A stretch of 64,000 bases of DNA from Sabulicella rubraurantiaca (GCF_017355885.1 NZ_JAFEUU010000012.1:1-64000), one strand, 5' to 3'; positions 44,273-53,979 are shown, counted from the stretch's first letter. The notes: generated from the sequence alone by a model not told the origin. Program-made: numbers and translations.

Positions 44273-44965
44273 ATGATCGCCCGCGACGTGATGACCCGCT
44301 CCCTGGTGACGGTGCGGCCCGACATGCCGGTGGCGAGCCTCGCGGCCCTCCTGTCGGAGCGCGGCGTTTCCGGCGTGCCGGTGACGGATGAGAAAGGCTG
44401 CCTCCTCGGCATCGTCACGGAGGGCGACCTCCTGCGCCGCATCGCTGCGCCGCGCGACGAGAAGCCTGGCCTGCTGGCCGGGCTTTTCGGCGACACCGCC
44501 TCCCTCGCCACGCGGTTCAGCCGCGCCCATGGCCACACCGTGGCCGACGTGATGACGCGCGAGGTGGAGACGGTCACGCCCGGAACGCCGCTCCCCACCA
44601 TCGCGGCGCTGATGGAGCAGCGCAACATCCGGCGTGTGCCGGTGGTGGAGGAAGGAATGCTGCTCGGCGTCGTGTCCCGCGCCGATCTGCTGCGTGCCCT
44701 GCTCGCGGAAAGCCCCGAGGCGACGCAGGCGGACGATGCGGAGATCCGGCGCGAACTGGCGCGCCGCCTGCGCGAGCAGCCCTGGGCGGACCGCCACTTC
44801 CTTCACGCCTCGGTGCGCGAGGGGGAGGTGACGCTGTCCGGCTTCGCCCGCAACCCGGAGGTGGCGCGGGCGCTGCGCGTCTTGGCAGAGGAAGTTCCAG
44901 GTGTGCGCCGCGTGACGGTGGACCTCGCCCCGCCCCCGCCTTTCATGCCGCGCGGGATGCCCTAG
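44273..44965 (+). CDS. CBS-pair and BON domain protein
   Basis: This 230-residue cytoplasmic protein has two CBS motifs (ARDVMTRSLVTVRPDMPVA at the start and ADVMTREVETVTPGTPLPT near residue 90) that form an adenosyl-ligand-binding pair. A C-terminal BON domain follows (about 155-220, FLHASVREGEVTLSGFARN). Such proteins are often stress-related energy sensors. AGGAGG at 44261-44266 supports the ATG at 44273 rather than the one at 44267. Confidence 0.9.
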   Translation: MIARDVMTRSLVTVRPDMPVASLAALLSERGVSGVPVTDEKGCLLGIVTEGDLLRRIAAPRDEKPGLLAGLFGDTASLATRFSRAHGHTVADVMTREVETVTPGTPLPTIAALMEQRNIRRVPVVEEGMLLGVVSRADLLRALLAESPEATQADDAEIRRELARRLREQPWADRHFLHASVREGEVTLSGFARNPEVARALRVLAEEVPGVRRVTVDLAPPPPFMPRGMP

Positions 44966-44974
44966 CCCGGGGCC

Positions 44975-47212
44975 TTACCGCTCGGCGTCACGCGGGCGCC
45001 AGGAATCCAGGTGGACGTGGTTCAGGAAGAACTCGTCGCGCGGGAACATGTCGGTCAGCGGTGGCTCGGCGCGGGGCGTGTTTTCGTCCCACACCGTCAC
45101 TGGGCCGCCCACCAGCTTGGTGAGGTCCGTTGCGCGCGGGTTGCCGCGCCGGGCATGGGCGATGACCTCCGGGCTGCGGAGCAGTTCCAGCAGCGCCGCG
45201 TGATCGAAGCGGATGGGACGGTCGCTGCCGATCATCACCTGGACCGGCGTCAGCAGGATTGCGTGGGGAAAGCTGGCGGCGAAGGTGTCGATGACGCGCC
45301 AGGTCGGTGCCCACTGCACATAGAGCCCGCCGGGGGCGAGGCGCGCACGCACCTGCTGCAGGAATTCGGCCGAGTAGAGCAGGCCGGAATGGCTGGATTG
45401 CGGACGGATCGCATCCGCCTCGATCACGTCGTAGAGGCCCTCGCCGCGCGTCAGCGCCCGCCGCCCGTCCCCGTATTCCAGGGTGACGCGCGGGTCGGCG
45501 AGCATGGAGGCCACCGCGCCGTCCGGCCGCTCCCGCGCGATGTCCTCGAGCGCCTCCAGCACGGGTGCCACCAGTTCGATGGCGCGGATCTCCTCCGTGC
45601 GTGGGCTCACCGTCGCGCCATAGGGCGTGCCGCCGGAACCGACGCCGATGGCGAGGATGCGGCGCGGCTCCGGGTGCAGCAGCGGCCCGAGCATGCCGAG
45701 CAGGATGTGCGTGTCGAGGAAGGGCACGAAGCCCTGGCCATGCCCCATGATGAAGAAGCGCCCATCCTCGCGCCCCGGCAGGGTCGCGCGCTCGCGGTAG
45801 AGCACCACGCCCGAGCGGTCCTCGCCCCAGGCGGTCAGGGTTGGATTTGTGATGCCGTGCATGCGCGTCCAGAAGGCGGCGTTGCCCGGGGTGGCGACGA
45901 GGATCAGGGCCGTCGCGCCGGCGAGGGCGAGGACGGGCCGCCGCGCCGCGCGCGACTGGAACAGCCAGAACAGCAGCAGCAGCAGCGACAGCATCGCTAG
46001 CAGCCGCAACGTCCCCGCCGTGCCGAGATAGTGGAAGGTGACGAGGCCGGTGAGGATGGAGCCCGCGGCATTGCCGAGGATGTTCGCCAGCTGCACCCAG
46101 CCGACGCGCGCCCCCACGCTCGCCAGGTCCTGCTGCACGGCGCGCTGCACGAAGGGGAAGGTCATGCCGATGATGAAGGAGGGCGGCGCGACCACCAGAA
46201 AGATGATGAAGGTGGATGCCGCGATCTCGCGCGGGCCGAAGCGGTCGAAATCCACGCCCATCCAGTCGCGCAGCGGGTTCTCGCCAATGGCCCACCACAG
46301 CACGCCCAGCAGCAGTGCGCCCAGGGCGAAGCCGCCGCCTTGCGTGAGGAAAAAGGCGGGGCGCGGGTCGTCCATGCGGCGAACCATGCGCGCGGCCAGC
46401 GCCATGCCCAGCCCGTCGGCGAGCAGGAAGATGCCGAGCACGGTGGGGAAGAGATAGGCGTGGTACTGGCCGAACTGGCCCAGCACCCGCACCCAAACGA
46501 TCTCCAGCGCCACGATCACGTAGCCCGACAGGAAGACCAGCACGCACCAGAGCGGCAGCCCGCCGAAGGGATCGCCGCCCTTGGCACTCTCCGCCTTCGC
46601 CGCGGCGGGTGCGGTGCGCGGCGTCGCGCCCAGCAGCGTCAGCGCCAGCCCCGCCGCCACGAGGTCCAGCCCGGCGGCGAGGGCGAGCGCACCCACGTAG
46701 CCGAGATTGCCGACGATGAACCAACCGCCGAGCAGGGCGCCCAGCCCGGCGCCAAAGGTGTTCAGCCCGTAGAGCGTGCCGATCCGCTCCGCCACCGTCT
46801 CCAGGCTGGTGGCAACCGCGCGTGCCAGGAAGGGAAGGGACGCCCCCATCAGCGTGGTCGGCACGACGAGGCCGGCGAAGCACAGGGCGAAGATGGCGGG
46901 GGCGCTGGTAACGCTCTCCGACAGGCCCATGGCGATGAAGTCGTAGAGGAAGAACTTGGATAGCAGGGCGCAGAGCGCCACTCCCGCCTCGCAGAGTGCA
47001 AAGCCCGTGAGGGCGGCGCGCGGCGAAAGCCGGTCTGCCCATTTCGCCCCCAAAATGGATCCGAGCCCCAGCCCCGCGAGGAAGGCCCCCACCACCAGGG
47101 CGGCTGAGACCGTGTCGCTCCCTGCGAAGACCCCCAGCATGCGCTGCCAGATGATCTGGCACAGCAGCGCGCCGAAGCCGGACAGGAAGAAGGCGATCAT
47201 CAGGCGGGTCAT
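44975..47212 (-). CDS. Fused MFS transporter / spermidine-synthase-like protein
   Basis: This 745-residue membrane protein has about twelve hydrophobic helices in the first 460 residues (MTRLMIAFFLSGFGALLCQI at the start) and a C-terminal Rossmann methyltransferase-like domain with the nucleotide-binding loop ILAIGVGSGGTPYG and the acidic ELVAPVLEAL strand. The region equivalent to the catalytic DSxDP motif of spermidine synthases reads EADAIRPQSS, so true aminopropyltransferase activity is doubtful. The ATG at 47212 starts the first helix; a longer upstream frame is not protein-like. Confidence 0.9.
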   Translation of the reverse strand: MTRLMIAFFLSGFGALLCQIIWQRMLGVFAGSDTVSAALVVGAFLAGLGLGSILGAKWADRLSPRAALTGFALCEAGVALCALLSKFFLYDFIAMGLSESVTSAPAIFALCFAGLVVPTTLMGASLPFLARAVATSLETVAERIGTLYGLNTFGAGLGALLGGWFIVGNLGYVGALALAAGLDLVAAGLALTLLGATPRTAPAAAKAESAKGGDPFGGLPLWCVLVFLSGYVIVALEIVWVRVLGQFGQYHAYLFPTVLGIFLLADGLGMALAARMVRRMDDPRPAFFLTQGGGFALGALLLGVLWWAIGENPLRDWMGVDFDRFGPREIAASTFIIFLVVAPPSFIIGMTFPFVQRAVQQDLASVGARVGWVQLANILGNAAGSILTGLVTFHYLGTAGTLRLLAMLSLLLLLFWLFQSRAARRPVLALAGATALILVATPGNAAFWTRMHGITNPTLTAWGEDRSGVVLYRERATLPGREDGRFFIMGHGQGFVPFLDTHILLGMLGPLLHPEPRRILAIGVGSGGTPYGATVSPRTEEIRAIELVAPVLEALEDIARERPDGAVASMLADPRVTLEYGDGRRALTRGEGLYDVIEADAIRPQSSHSGLLYSAEFLQQVRARLAPGGLYVQWAPTWRVIDTFAASFPHAILLTPVQVMIGSDRPIRFDHAALLELLRSPEVIAHARRGNPRATDLTKLVGGPVTVWDENTPRAEPPLTDMFPRDEFFLNHVHLDSWRPRDAER

Positions 47213-47305
47213 GCCACCTTGACTGCGATGGAATCGCGACCTCGACAAGGCGGCTTGACCCACGGGGAGGGCTGGTTTCCCATCCGCTAAAACATGGAGG
47301 ATCCC

Positions 47306-48364
47306 ATGAAGGCCTGGGTTGTGGTCGAGTGCGGGAAGCCGCTCGAGGAACTGGAGCTTCCCACCCCTGAGCCGCAGGGCGACGAGGTGCTGCTGGAGGT
47401 CACCCATGCCGGGGTGTGCCACAGCGACCTGCATATCTGGGAGGGCGAGTACGACCTCGGCGTGCGCGGCAAGCTGCGCATGACCGATCGCGGGGTGAAG
47501 CTGCCCCTGGCCATGGGGCATGAAATCGTCGGTCGCGTGGCTGCGTGGGGACCGGGCGCCGAGGGCAAGGTGAAGAAGGGTGACATCCGCCTTGTCTTTC
47601 CCTGGGTCGGGTGCGGCGAGTGCGCCCGCTGCAAGGCGGATGAGGAAAACATGTGTGCGGTCCGGCCGCGCGCCCTCGGCGTCTACCAGAATGGCGGCTA
47701 CGCGACGCACGTGCTGGCGACGCATTGGAAGCACCTGATCCCGATCGACGGGCTGGAGCCGGCGCTGGCCGCGACCTACGCCTGCTCCGGCGTCACCGTA
47801 TATTCGGCCATCGGCAAGCTGATGCCCATGGCACCGGACGATCCCATCGTGGTGGTGGGCGCCGGCGGGCTGGGCCTGCAATGCGTCGCCATCCTGAAGG
47901 CGATGGGCCACCGCGCCATCTGCGCCGTCGATGTGGACGCCTCCAAGCTGGAAGCCGCGAAGGCGCAGGGTGCCTCCGCGACCGTCCTGGCCGGCGAGGA
48001 CACGGCGAAGCGAATCGTCGAGGCCTGCGGCGGACCGGTGATGGGGGTGATCGACCTCGTCAACGGCACCCAGACCGCGATGGCCGCCTTCGACGCGCTG
48101 GGCAAGGGCGGCAAGCTGGTGCAGGTCGGGCTGTTCGGCGGTGAGATGCGGGTGCCGCTGCCGCTGATGCCCATCCGCGCCATCACCATCCAGGGCTCCT
48201 ACGTGGGATCGCTGAAGGAGCTGCGGGAGCTGGTGTCCATGGCGCAGAAGGGGCAGGTGCCGCCCATCCCCATTACCAAGGAGCCCTTCAGCGCCGCCAA
48301 CTCCGCCCTGAACCGGCTCAAGGATGGGAAGGTGACCGGGCGGATCATCCTTTCGGCGGGTTGA
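47306..48364 (+). CDS. Zinc-dependent alcohol dehydrogenase
   Basis: This medium-chain dehydrogenase of 352 residues has catalytic zinc ligands in GVCHSDLH and MGHEIVG, structural zinc cysteines in CGECARCKADEENMC and the cofactor motif VVGAGGLGLQCV. The alcohol specificity is not predictable. GGAGG at 47296-47300 fits the ATG at 47306; the ATG at 47294 lies before that site. It is divergent from the MFS/spermidine-synthase-like gene. Confidence 0.94.
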   Translation: MKAWVVVECGKPLEELELPTPEPQGDEVLLEVTHAGVCHSDLHIWEGEYDLGVRGKLRMTDRGVKLPLAMGHEIVGRVAAWGPGAEGKVKKGDIRLVFPWVGCGECARCKADEENMCAVRPRALGVYQNGGYATHVLATHWKHLIPIDGLEPALAATYACSGVTVYSAIGKLMPMAPDDPIVVVGAGGLGLQCVAILKAMGHRAICAVDVDASKLEAAKAQGASATVLAGEDTAKRIVEACGGPVMGVIDLVNGTQTAMAAFDALGKGGKLVQVGLFGGEMRVPLPLMPIRAITIQGSYVGSLKELRELVSMAQKGQVPPIPITKEPFSAANSALNRLKDGKVTGRIILSAG

Positions 48365-48398
48365 GCGCCGGCGGAAGCGGTGCTACAGCCCCGGGCGT

Positions 48399-48475
48399 CG
48401 GAGCGTAGCGCAGCCTGGTAGCGCATCAGTCTGGGGGACTGGGGGTCGTGGGTTCGAATCCCGCCGCTCCGACCA
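48399..48475 (+). tRNA. tRNA-Pro (anticodon GGG)
   Basis: This is a 77-base cloverleaf with acceptor stem CGGAGCG/CGCTCCG, encoded CCA at 48473-48475, a T-arm containing GGTTCGAATCC and an anticodon loop CTGGGGG giving anticodon GGG. It strongly resembles E. coli proline tRNA(GGG) in the D-arm (TAGCGCAGCCTGGTAGCGCA). It decodes CCC and CCU codons. Confidence 0.97.
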
Positions 48476-48508
48476 TCCATCCCCCCTACCCACCCTTCGG
48501 TTCCTGCC

Positions 48509-49375
48509 TCAGCGCGACTCGCGTGGGTCCAGCGCATCGCGCAGACCGTCGCCCAGCAGGTTGAAGGCCAGCACCACCACGAAGATCGCCAGGCCGGGGA
48601 AGATGGCGAGCCACGGCGCCGCCTCGATAAAGCGCTGCGCCGAGTTCAGCATGGACCCCCAGGAGGGCGCGGGCGGCTGCTGGCCCAGCCCGAGGAAGCT
48701 CAGCGATGCCTCAGCGATGATCGCCTCCGCGATGGCCAGCGTGCCCTGAACCAACAGCGGCGGCAGGATGTTGGGCAGGACGTGCAGCACGGCGATACGC
48801 CAGGGCGGGTTGCCCAGGGCGCGCGCCGCCTCGACCCAATCCGTCCCCGTCGCCTCCAGCGCCATGCCGCGCGCCAGCCGCACGAAGACCGGAGAGATGG
48901 AGATGGCGATGGCGAGCATCGCATTCTCCAGCGCCGGGCCGAGGAAGGCGGCGAGCGCGATGGCGAGAATCAGGAAGGGGATGGACAGCATCGCGTCTGA
49001 GATGCGCGAGATGACGGCATCCACCCATCCCTTCGCCAGCCCGGCCACGAGCCCGACCGGCACGCCGATCAGCGCCGCCCCCAGCACCGCGACCACGCCG
49101 GCCATCAAGGAGGCGCGGGCGCCGAACAGCACGCGCGACAAGACGTCGCGGCCGTTCTCGTCCGTGCCGAAGGGATGCGTCCAGGACGGCGCCTGACGCA
49201 GCCGCGACCAGGAGGTCTCGAGCGGGTCATGGGACGCGATCCAGGGCGCCAGCACCGCCGCCATCACGAAGATCGTGACGACGATCAGCCCGAACATCGC
49301 CAGGCGGTGCCGCATGAAGCGACGCAGTGCCCGGCGGCCGGGGCTCTCCCCGGCTTCGGCCAGCGCCGTGCTCAT
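48509..49375 (-). CDS. Peptide ABC transporter permease (DppC/OppC/GsiD family)
   Basis: This is the second membrane subunit of a dipeptide/oligopeptide/nickel-type importer, 288 residues with an N-terminal helix, periplasmic loop and a five-helix core. It has the OppC-type GTDENGRDVLSRVLFGAR region and the EAARALGNPPWRIAVLHVLP coupling (EAA) loop. It is the last gene of the operon and overlaps the DppB-like gene by ATGA. Confidence 0.95.
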   Translation of the reverse strand: MSTALAEAGESPGRRALRRFMRHRLAMFGLIVVTIFVMAAVLAPWIASHDPLETSWSRLRQAPSWTHPFGTDENGRDVLSRVLFGARASLMAGVVAVLGAALIGVPVGLVAGLAKGWVDAVISRISDAMLSIPFLILAIALAAFLGPALENAMLAIAISISPVFVRLARGMALEATGTDWVEAARALGNPPWRIAVLHVLPNILPPLLVQGTLAIAEAIIAEASLSFLGLGQQPPAPSWGSMLNSAQRFIEAAPWLAIFPGLAIFVVVLAFNLLGDGLRDALDPRESR

Positions 49376-50319
49376 GCCTGCCGCATCCGCGGGTTGATCG
49401 CCATGTAGAGGAGGTCCGCGATGAGGGAGAGGGTGACGAAGATCAGCGCCGTGGCCAGAACCACGCCCTGCACCACCGGGTAGTCGCGGTTGAACACCGC
49501 ATCCACCACCAGCTTGCCGAAGCCCGGGATGGTGAAGATCTGCTCGGTCAGCACGGCGCCGGCGAGCAGCTTGCCGAACTCCACCGTGCCCAGCGTCACC
49601 ACCGGGATCAGCGCGTTGCGCAGCGCGTGGCGAAACACGACGCGGCGCTCGGCCACGCCCTTGGCGCGGGCGGTGCGGACATAGTCCTGTGACAGTGCGG
49701 AGAGCATGGCGGCGCGGGTGTGGCGCATCAGGATGGAGGCGACGCCCGTGCCCAGCACGAAGGCCGGCATGATGGTAGTCGCGAGCGACTGCACCGGGTC
49801 CTCCCAGAGCGGCACGTAGCCGGAAGGCGGCAGCCAGCCGAGCTGCACGGAGAACAACAGGATCATCATGATGCCGAGCCAGAAATTCGGCATGGAGATG
49901 CCGAACAGCGCGACCCCATTGATGACCCAATCGGAGGGCCGGTCCTTCCAGACGGCCGACAGCACGCCGAGCGGCACGCCCAGCGCCACGCCGATCACGA
50001 AGCTCATGGAAGCCAGCTGGAAGGTGACGGGCAGCTTGGACAGGATGAGTTCCGCCACCGGCAGGCGGATGCGCCACGAGAAGCCGAAATCCCCGTGCAA
50101 CACGCGCCAGAGCCAATGGAGATACTGCTCGACCAGCGGGCGGTCGAGCAGGAGTTCGCTCCGGATCTGCGCCAGCACCTCCGGATCGCCGCGCTCCTCG
50201 CCGGCCAGGATCAGCGCGGGGTCGCCCGGCATCAGTTGCTGCAGGGCGAAGACCAGCACCGACAGGATCAGCAGCGTGGGGATGACCTGCCCCAGCCGGC
50301 GGAGGAGGAAGGCGGCCAT
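49372..50319 (-). CDS. Peptide ABC transporter permease (DppB/OppB/GsiC family)
   Basis: This is the first membrane subunit of the importer, 315 residues. It begins MAAFLLRRLGQVIPTLLILS and has the family region MPGDPALIL, and the coupling loop TARAKGVAERRVVFRHALRN before the last helices. Its ATG shares one base with the stop of the binding-protein gene, and its end overlaps the next permease by 4 bases. Confidence 0.95.
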   Translation of the reverse strand: MAAFLLRRLGQVIPTLLILSVLVFALQQLMPGDPALILAGEERGDPEVLAQIRSELLLDRPLVEQYLHWLWRVLHGDFGFSWRIRLPVAELILSKLPVTFQLASMSFVIGVALGVPLGVLSAVWKDRPSDWVINGVALFGISMPNFWLGIMMILLFSVQLGWLPPSGYVPLWEDPVQSLATTIMPAFVLGTGVASILMRHTRAAMLSALSQDYVRTARAKGVAERRVVFRHALRNALIPVVTLGTVEFGKLLAGAVLTEQIFTIPGFGKLVVDAVFNRDYPVVQGVVLATALIFVTLSLIADLLYMAINPRMRQA

Positions 50320-51842
50320 TACTGCAGGCGCAGCGCCTGCGGACGGATCAGCCCGTCAGGATTCACGCTGAAGCCCTGGAGGCGCGCCGTGTGCGCCACG
50401 ATGTTCTTGCGGTGCCACAGATAGACGCGGCTGCGGTCTTGCCGGATCGAGATCTCCCAGATGCGGCCATACAGGGCGCGGCGCTTCTCCGCATCCTGCT
50501 CCACCCGCGCCTCGTCCAGCAGTCGGTCCACCTCGGGGTTGGCGTAGCGCCCGTCATTCTGCGGCCCGCGCGAGTGGATGAAGGTCCAGGTGTTGCCGTC
50601 CGGGTCCACGCGGCCCGACCAGGCGATCAGGTAGGCCTCGAACTCGCCGCGCGTCGCGGCCTGGAGGCTGCTGGCGAATTCCATGGCGTTGAGGCGGACG
50701 TCGAAGCCGGCCTCGCGCGCCATGGCCTGCACCACCTCGCCGACCTGACGGAGGTCGGGGTTGTTGGGCACGGTCAGCTCCACCCGCACGGGGGTCTGCA
50801 CCCCGGCCTCGCGCAGAAGGGCGCGGGCGCGCTCCACGTTGCGGGGTTCCGGCTGGAAGCCGCGGACGTGGAAGGGATTGGCGGGAGGCACCGGCTGGGC
50901 GGTGGGAGTGTACATCCCCTCATACACCACCTGGTTCAGCGCGTTGCGGTCCAGCGACAGCTCGAAGGCGGCGCGGACCCGGGCATCCTGGCCGATCGGC
51001 GTCTGCGCACGGGCGCCGTTGCCGATGTTGAAGGTGATGCTCTGGTAGCCCAGCTCGTCGCTCACCGAGACGCGCAGGCGGGAGTTGCGGCGCACCGCAG
51101 CCACGTCATCCGGGTCGATGGTCTGCACGATCTCCAGCGCGCCGGATTGCAGATTGGCGAGCCGCACCGTGCTGTCCGGAATCGGCAGGAAGGTGATGCG
51201 CGGGATGTGGATGGCCTGGGCGTTCCAGTATTCCGGGAAGCGCTCCAGCACGATGCGGTCCTGGGCGAGGCGCTCCACGAAGCGATAGGGGCCGGCGCAG
51301 ACAGGGCGGTTGCCGAAATTGCGCCCCGCCGCCTCGGCCGCCTTGGGCGAGATGATCATGCCCGCGCGGTCGGTCAGCTGCGAGAGGAAGGCGGCGGAAG
51401 GCTGGCGCAGCCGGATGCGGACCGTGCGGGGATCCACCACCTCCACCGCTTCCATGCTGCCGATCTCGCCGCGGCGGAAGGAGCCCTGCATCGTCAGGTG
51501 ACGGTCGAGGGAGTAGCGCACCGCTTCGGCGTCCATCACCTCGCCATCATGGAAGCGCACATTGTCGCGCAGCGTGATGATGAGGGTGCGCGGATCCTCC
51601 CACCGGTGCCCGGTGGCGAGCTGCGGCACGATCTCCAGCTTATCGTTGATGTCGAAGAGCTTGTCGCAGAGGCTGGCGAAGACGATGCGGCCGACGAAGG
51701 TGCGCGCCAGGGTGGGGTCGAGGATGTCGGGGTCCTCGCGCAGCCCAATGCGGAGGTTCTGTCCCTGCGCCTGGGCCTCGTGCGCGGCGGCGCCCAGGCC
51801 GAGCGCCGCGCAGGCGGCGAGAAGAACACGGCGGAATGTCAT
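50319..51842 (-). CDS. Peptide ABC transporter substrate-binding protein
   Basis: This is a periplasmic solute-binding protein of family 5 (DppA/OppA), 507 residues, with a Sec signal peptide (MTFRRVLLAACAALGLGAAA) and the family segment VRFHDGEVMDAEAVRYSLDR. Binding proteins of this class take peptides, glutathione, opines or nickel, and the ligand here cannot be assigned. The ATG at 51842 overlaps the upstream ATPase stop by ATGA. Confidence 0.95.
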   Translation of the reverse strand: MTFRRVLLAACAALGLGAAAHEAQAQGQNLRIGLREDPDILDPTLARTFVGRIVFASLCDKLFDINDKLEIVPQLATGHRWEDPRTLIITLRDNVRFHDGEVMDAEAVRYSLDRHLTMQGSFRRGEIGSMEAVEVVDPRTVRIRLRQPSAAFLSQLTDRAGMIISPKAAEAAGRNFGNRPVCAGPYRFVERLAQDRIVLERFPEYWNAQAIHIPRITFLPIPDSTVRLANLQSGALEIVQTIDPDDVAAVRRNSRLRVSVSDELGYQSITFNIGNGARAQTPIGQDARVRAAFELSLDRNALNQVVYEGMYTPTAQPVPPANPFHVRGFQPEPRNVERARALLREAGVQTPVRVELTVPNNPDLRQVGEVVQAMAREAGFDVRLNAMEFASSLQAATRGEFEAYLIAWSGRVDPDGNTWTFIHSRGPQNDGRYANPEVDRLLDEARVEQDAEKRRALYGRIWEISIRQDRSRVYLWHRKNIVAHTARLQGFSVNPDGLIRPQALRLQ

Positions 51843-52870
51843 GGCGTCGTCTCCCGGTCGAAGAAGGATTGCAGGTGCCGCAGTCGCGCATCCGGCCCTG
51901 CCTCGCGCAAGGGCGGGGCGGGGGGCAGCGAATCCTGGAAGTGGCAGGCCGCGCGATGCGTGAGGCCCTCCAGGCTTGGCTCAACCTCGCGGCAATAGGG
52001 CTGCGCGAAGGGGCAGCGCGTGTGGAAACGGCAGCCGGAAGGCGGCGCGACGGGGGAGGGGATGTCGCCCTCCAGCATCGCAGGCTTCTGCCCCTGGCCG
52101 GGCACCGCGGCGAGGAGCGCACGGGTGTAGGGGTGGCGTGGGTTGCGGAACAGGGCCTCGGCGGCGCCTTCCTCCACGATCTTGCCCAGGTACATGACGG
52201 CCACGCGGTCCGCGACCTGACGCACGACGCCGAGGTCGTGGGAGATCAGGATAAAGGTGAGCCCCAGCTCCTTGATCAGCCCGCCCAGCAGGTTCACCAC
52301 CTGCGCCTGCACCGAGACATCGAGGGCGGAAACCGGCTCGTCGCCGATGATCAGCTCCGGCTCGGAAGCCAGCGCGCGGGCGATGGCGATGCGCTGGCGC
52401 TGCCCGCCGCTGAACTCGTGCGGCCAGCGCCGGGCGAGTTCCGGCCGCAGCCCGACGCGGGAAAGGAGTTCCGCCACGCGCTCCCGCTCGCGGCCCCGGT
52501 GCAGCCCGTGCAGCTTCAGCGGCTCGGCGATCGCCGCCTCCACCGTCATCCGCGGGTCCAGGCTGCCGAACGGGTCCTGGAAGATCAGCTGCATCTTGCG
52601 ACGGCGCTTCCGCAGGGCGGAGGGAGCCAGGGCGCGCAGATCCTCGCCCTCGAACTCCAGCGTGCCGGCATCGGGCTCGATCAGGCGCAGCAGGAGCCGG
52701 CCGAGCGTGGACTTGCCGCAGCCGCTCTCGCCGACCACCGCCAGCACCTCGCCGCGAAAGACGTAGAGGGACACGCCATCCACGGCGCGCACCGCGCCCT
52801 TGGCGCGACCCAGCGCGTCCCGGATGGGGAAGTGGCGGACCAGCCCCTTCGCTTCGATCAACGCGCTCAT
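51839..52870 (-). CDS. Peptide ABC transporter ATP-binding protein (DppF/OppF type)
   Basis: This is one of the paired ATPases, 343 residues. It has Walker [11 protein letters not shown]-loop FQDPFGSLDPR, signature EFSGGQRQR, Walker B LIIGDEPVSALD and the switch ISHDLGVV. The C-terminal oligopeptide extension carries the cysteine cluster GCRFHTRCPFAQPYC that binds an Fe-S cluster in this family. It overlaps the DppD-like gene by ATGA. Confidence 0.96.
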   Translation of the reverse strand: MSALIEAKGLVRHFPIRDALGRAKGAVRAVDGVSLYVFRGEVLAVVGESGCGKSTLGRLLLRLIEPDAGTLEFEGEDLRALAPSALRKRRRKMQLIFQDPFGSLDPRMTVEAAIAEPLKLHGLHRGRERERVAELLSRVGLRPELARRWPHEFSGGQRQRIAIARALASEPELIIGDEPVSALDVSVQAQVVNLLGGLIKELGLTFILISHDLGVVRQVADRVAVMYLGKIVEEGAAEALFRNPRHPYTRALLAAVPGQGQKPAMLEGDIPSPVAPPSGCRFHTRCPFAQPYCREVEPSLEGLTHRAACHFQDSLPPAPPLREAGPDARLRHLQSFFDRETTP

Positions 52871-53847
52871 GCCGCCAGCACCGCTTCGAGAGGCGCGCGG
52901 ATGCAGGCGGCGCGATGTGCTTCCTCCATCAAGCGGAACTCCGGCTGGCCCGCATCGCAGGCCGCGACGCTGAATGGGCAGCGCGGTGCGAAGCGGCAGC
53001 CGGGCGGCGGGCGGTACAGGTCGGGCACGGTGCCGGGAATGGAGGCGAGGCGGCCGCGCTTCTCGTCCAGCCGCGGCGCGGCGCCGAGCAGGCCGATCGT
53101 GTAGGGGTGCTCCGGCCGGTCGAAGAGGCGGGCGGCGGGCGCCTGCTCCGCCATGCGGCCGGCATACATCACCAGCACCTCCTCCGCGTGGTCGCGCACC
53201 ACGCCGAGGTCATGGGTGATGAGCACGACGGCGGTGCCTGTCTCCCGCTTCAGCTCGTCCAGAAGGGCAAGGATCTGCGCCTGCACCGTCACGTCCAGCG
53301 CGGTGGTCGGCTCATCCGCGATCAGCAGCTTCGGGCGGCAGGCCAGCGCCATGGCGATCATGACGCGCTGGCGCATGCCGCCGGAAAGCTGGTGAGGGTA
53401 TTGCTGGGCGCGGCGTGCCGCCTCGGGGATGCGGACCCGCTCGAACAGGGCAATCGCGCGTTCCATGGCCGCGCGGGGGCTGACGCCCTCATGCGTGCGG
53501 ATGGCCTCGGCCACCTGGTCCCCGGCGGTGAAGGCCGGGTTCAGGCTGGTCATCGGCTCCTGGAAGATCATCGCCATGTCGCGGCCGCGCGCCGCGCGAC
53601 GCGCCGCCTCGTCCATCTCCTGGCCCGCGAGCCGCACCGTCCCACCCACGCTGGCATTGGGCGCCAGCAGCCCCATCACCGCGAGAGAGGTGACGGATTT
53701 CCCGCAGCCGCTTTCTCCGACGATCGCCAGGGTGCGGCCGGGCGCGACGCGGAAGGAGACGCTCTCGACCGCACGCAACGTGCCGCGGTCGGTGCGGAAG
53801 GTGATGGAGAGGTCCTCGACCTCAAGCGCCCAGGGAGATGCGGACAT
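52867..53847 (-). CDS. Peptide ABC transporter ATP-binding protein (DppD/OppD type)
   Basis: This is the first gene of the importer operon, 326 residues. It has Walker [10 protein letters not shown]-loop [10 protein letters not shown], signature QLSGGMRQR, Walker [13 protein letters not shown] and a C-terminal cysteine cluster ([15 protein letters not shown]). The ATG at 53847 is the natural start, followed by [14 protein letters not shown]. Two copies of a palindromic repeat lie just upstream. Confidence 0.96.
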   Translation of the reverse strand: MSASPWALEVEDLSITFRTDRGTLRAVESVSFRVAPGRTLAIVGESGCGKSVTSLAVMGLLAPNASVGGTVRLAGQEMDEAARRAARGRDMAMIFQEPMTSLNPAFTAGDQVAEAIRTHEGVSPRAAMERAIALFERVRIPEAARRAQQYPHQLSGGMRQRVMIAMALACRPKLLIADEPTTALDVTVQAQILALLDELKRETGTAVVLITHDLGVVRDHAEEVLVMYAGRMAEQAPAARLFDRPEHPYTIGLLGAAPRLDEKRGRLASIPGTVPDLYRPPPGCRFAPRCPFSVAACDAGQPEFRLMEEAHRAACIRAPLEAVLAA

Positions 53848-53858
53848 GAACCGGGAAT

Positions 53859-53906
53859 GAAGCCTGCTTCGCCCCGGCGCAAGAGGCGAGCGCAAGCCTG
53901 CTTCGC
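53859..53906. promoter_or_regulatory. Repeated dyad upstream of the peptide importer operon
   Basis: The 13-base word AAGCCTGCTTCGC occurs at 53860-53872 and again at 53894-53906, 34 bases apart. Each copy contains the dyad AAGC-CT-GCTT (GAAGC-CT-GCTTC in the first copy). The position 12-60 bases before the first start codon fits an operator pair. Confidence 0.4.
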
Positions 53907-53979
53907 AGCCGCAGCAGGGTAATGCCGCATGGCCGGGCAGGCTGCCACCGTGGCAGGCGGCAGCCTCCGCCGATGCCCG

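Noticed and set aside
47213-47305. TTGACC and a GCGAT-GGA-ATCGC dyad in the divergent gap as promoter and operator
   Set aside because: No matching -10 element at a proper distance, and a 5-bp dyad is expected by chance in this base composition.
53940-53965. Hairpin CTGCCA-CCG-TGGCAG after hppD as a terminator
   Set aside because: There are competing alternative pairings and no T-run on the minus strand, so the evidence is too weak to list as a feature.
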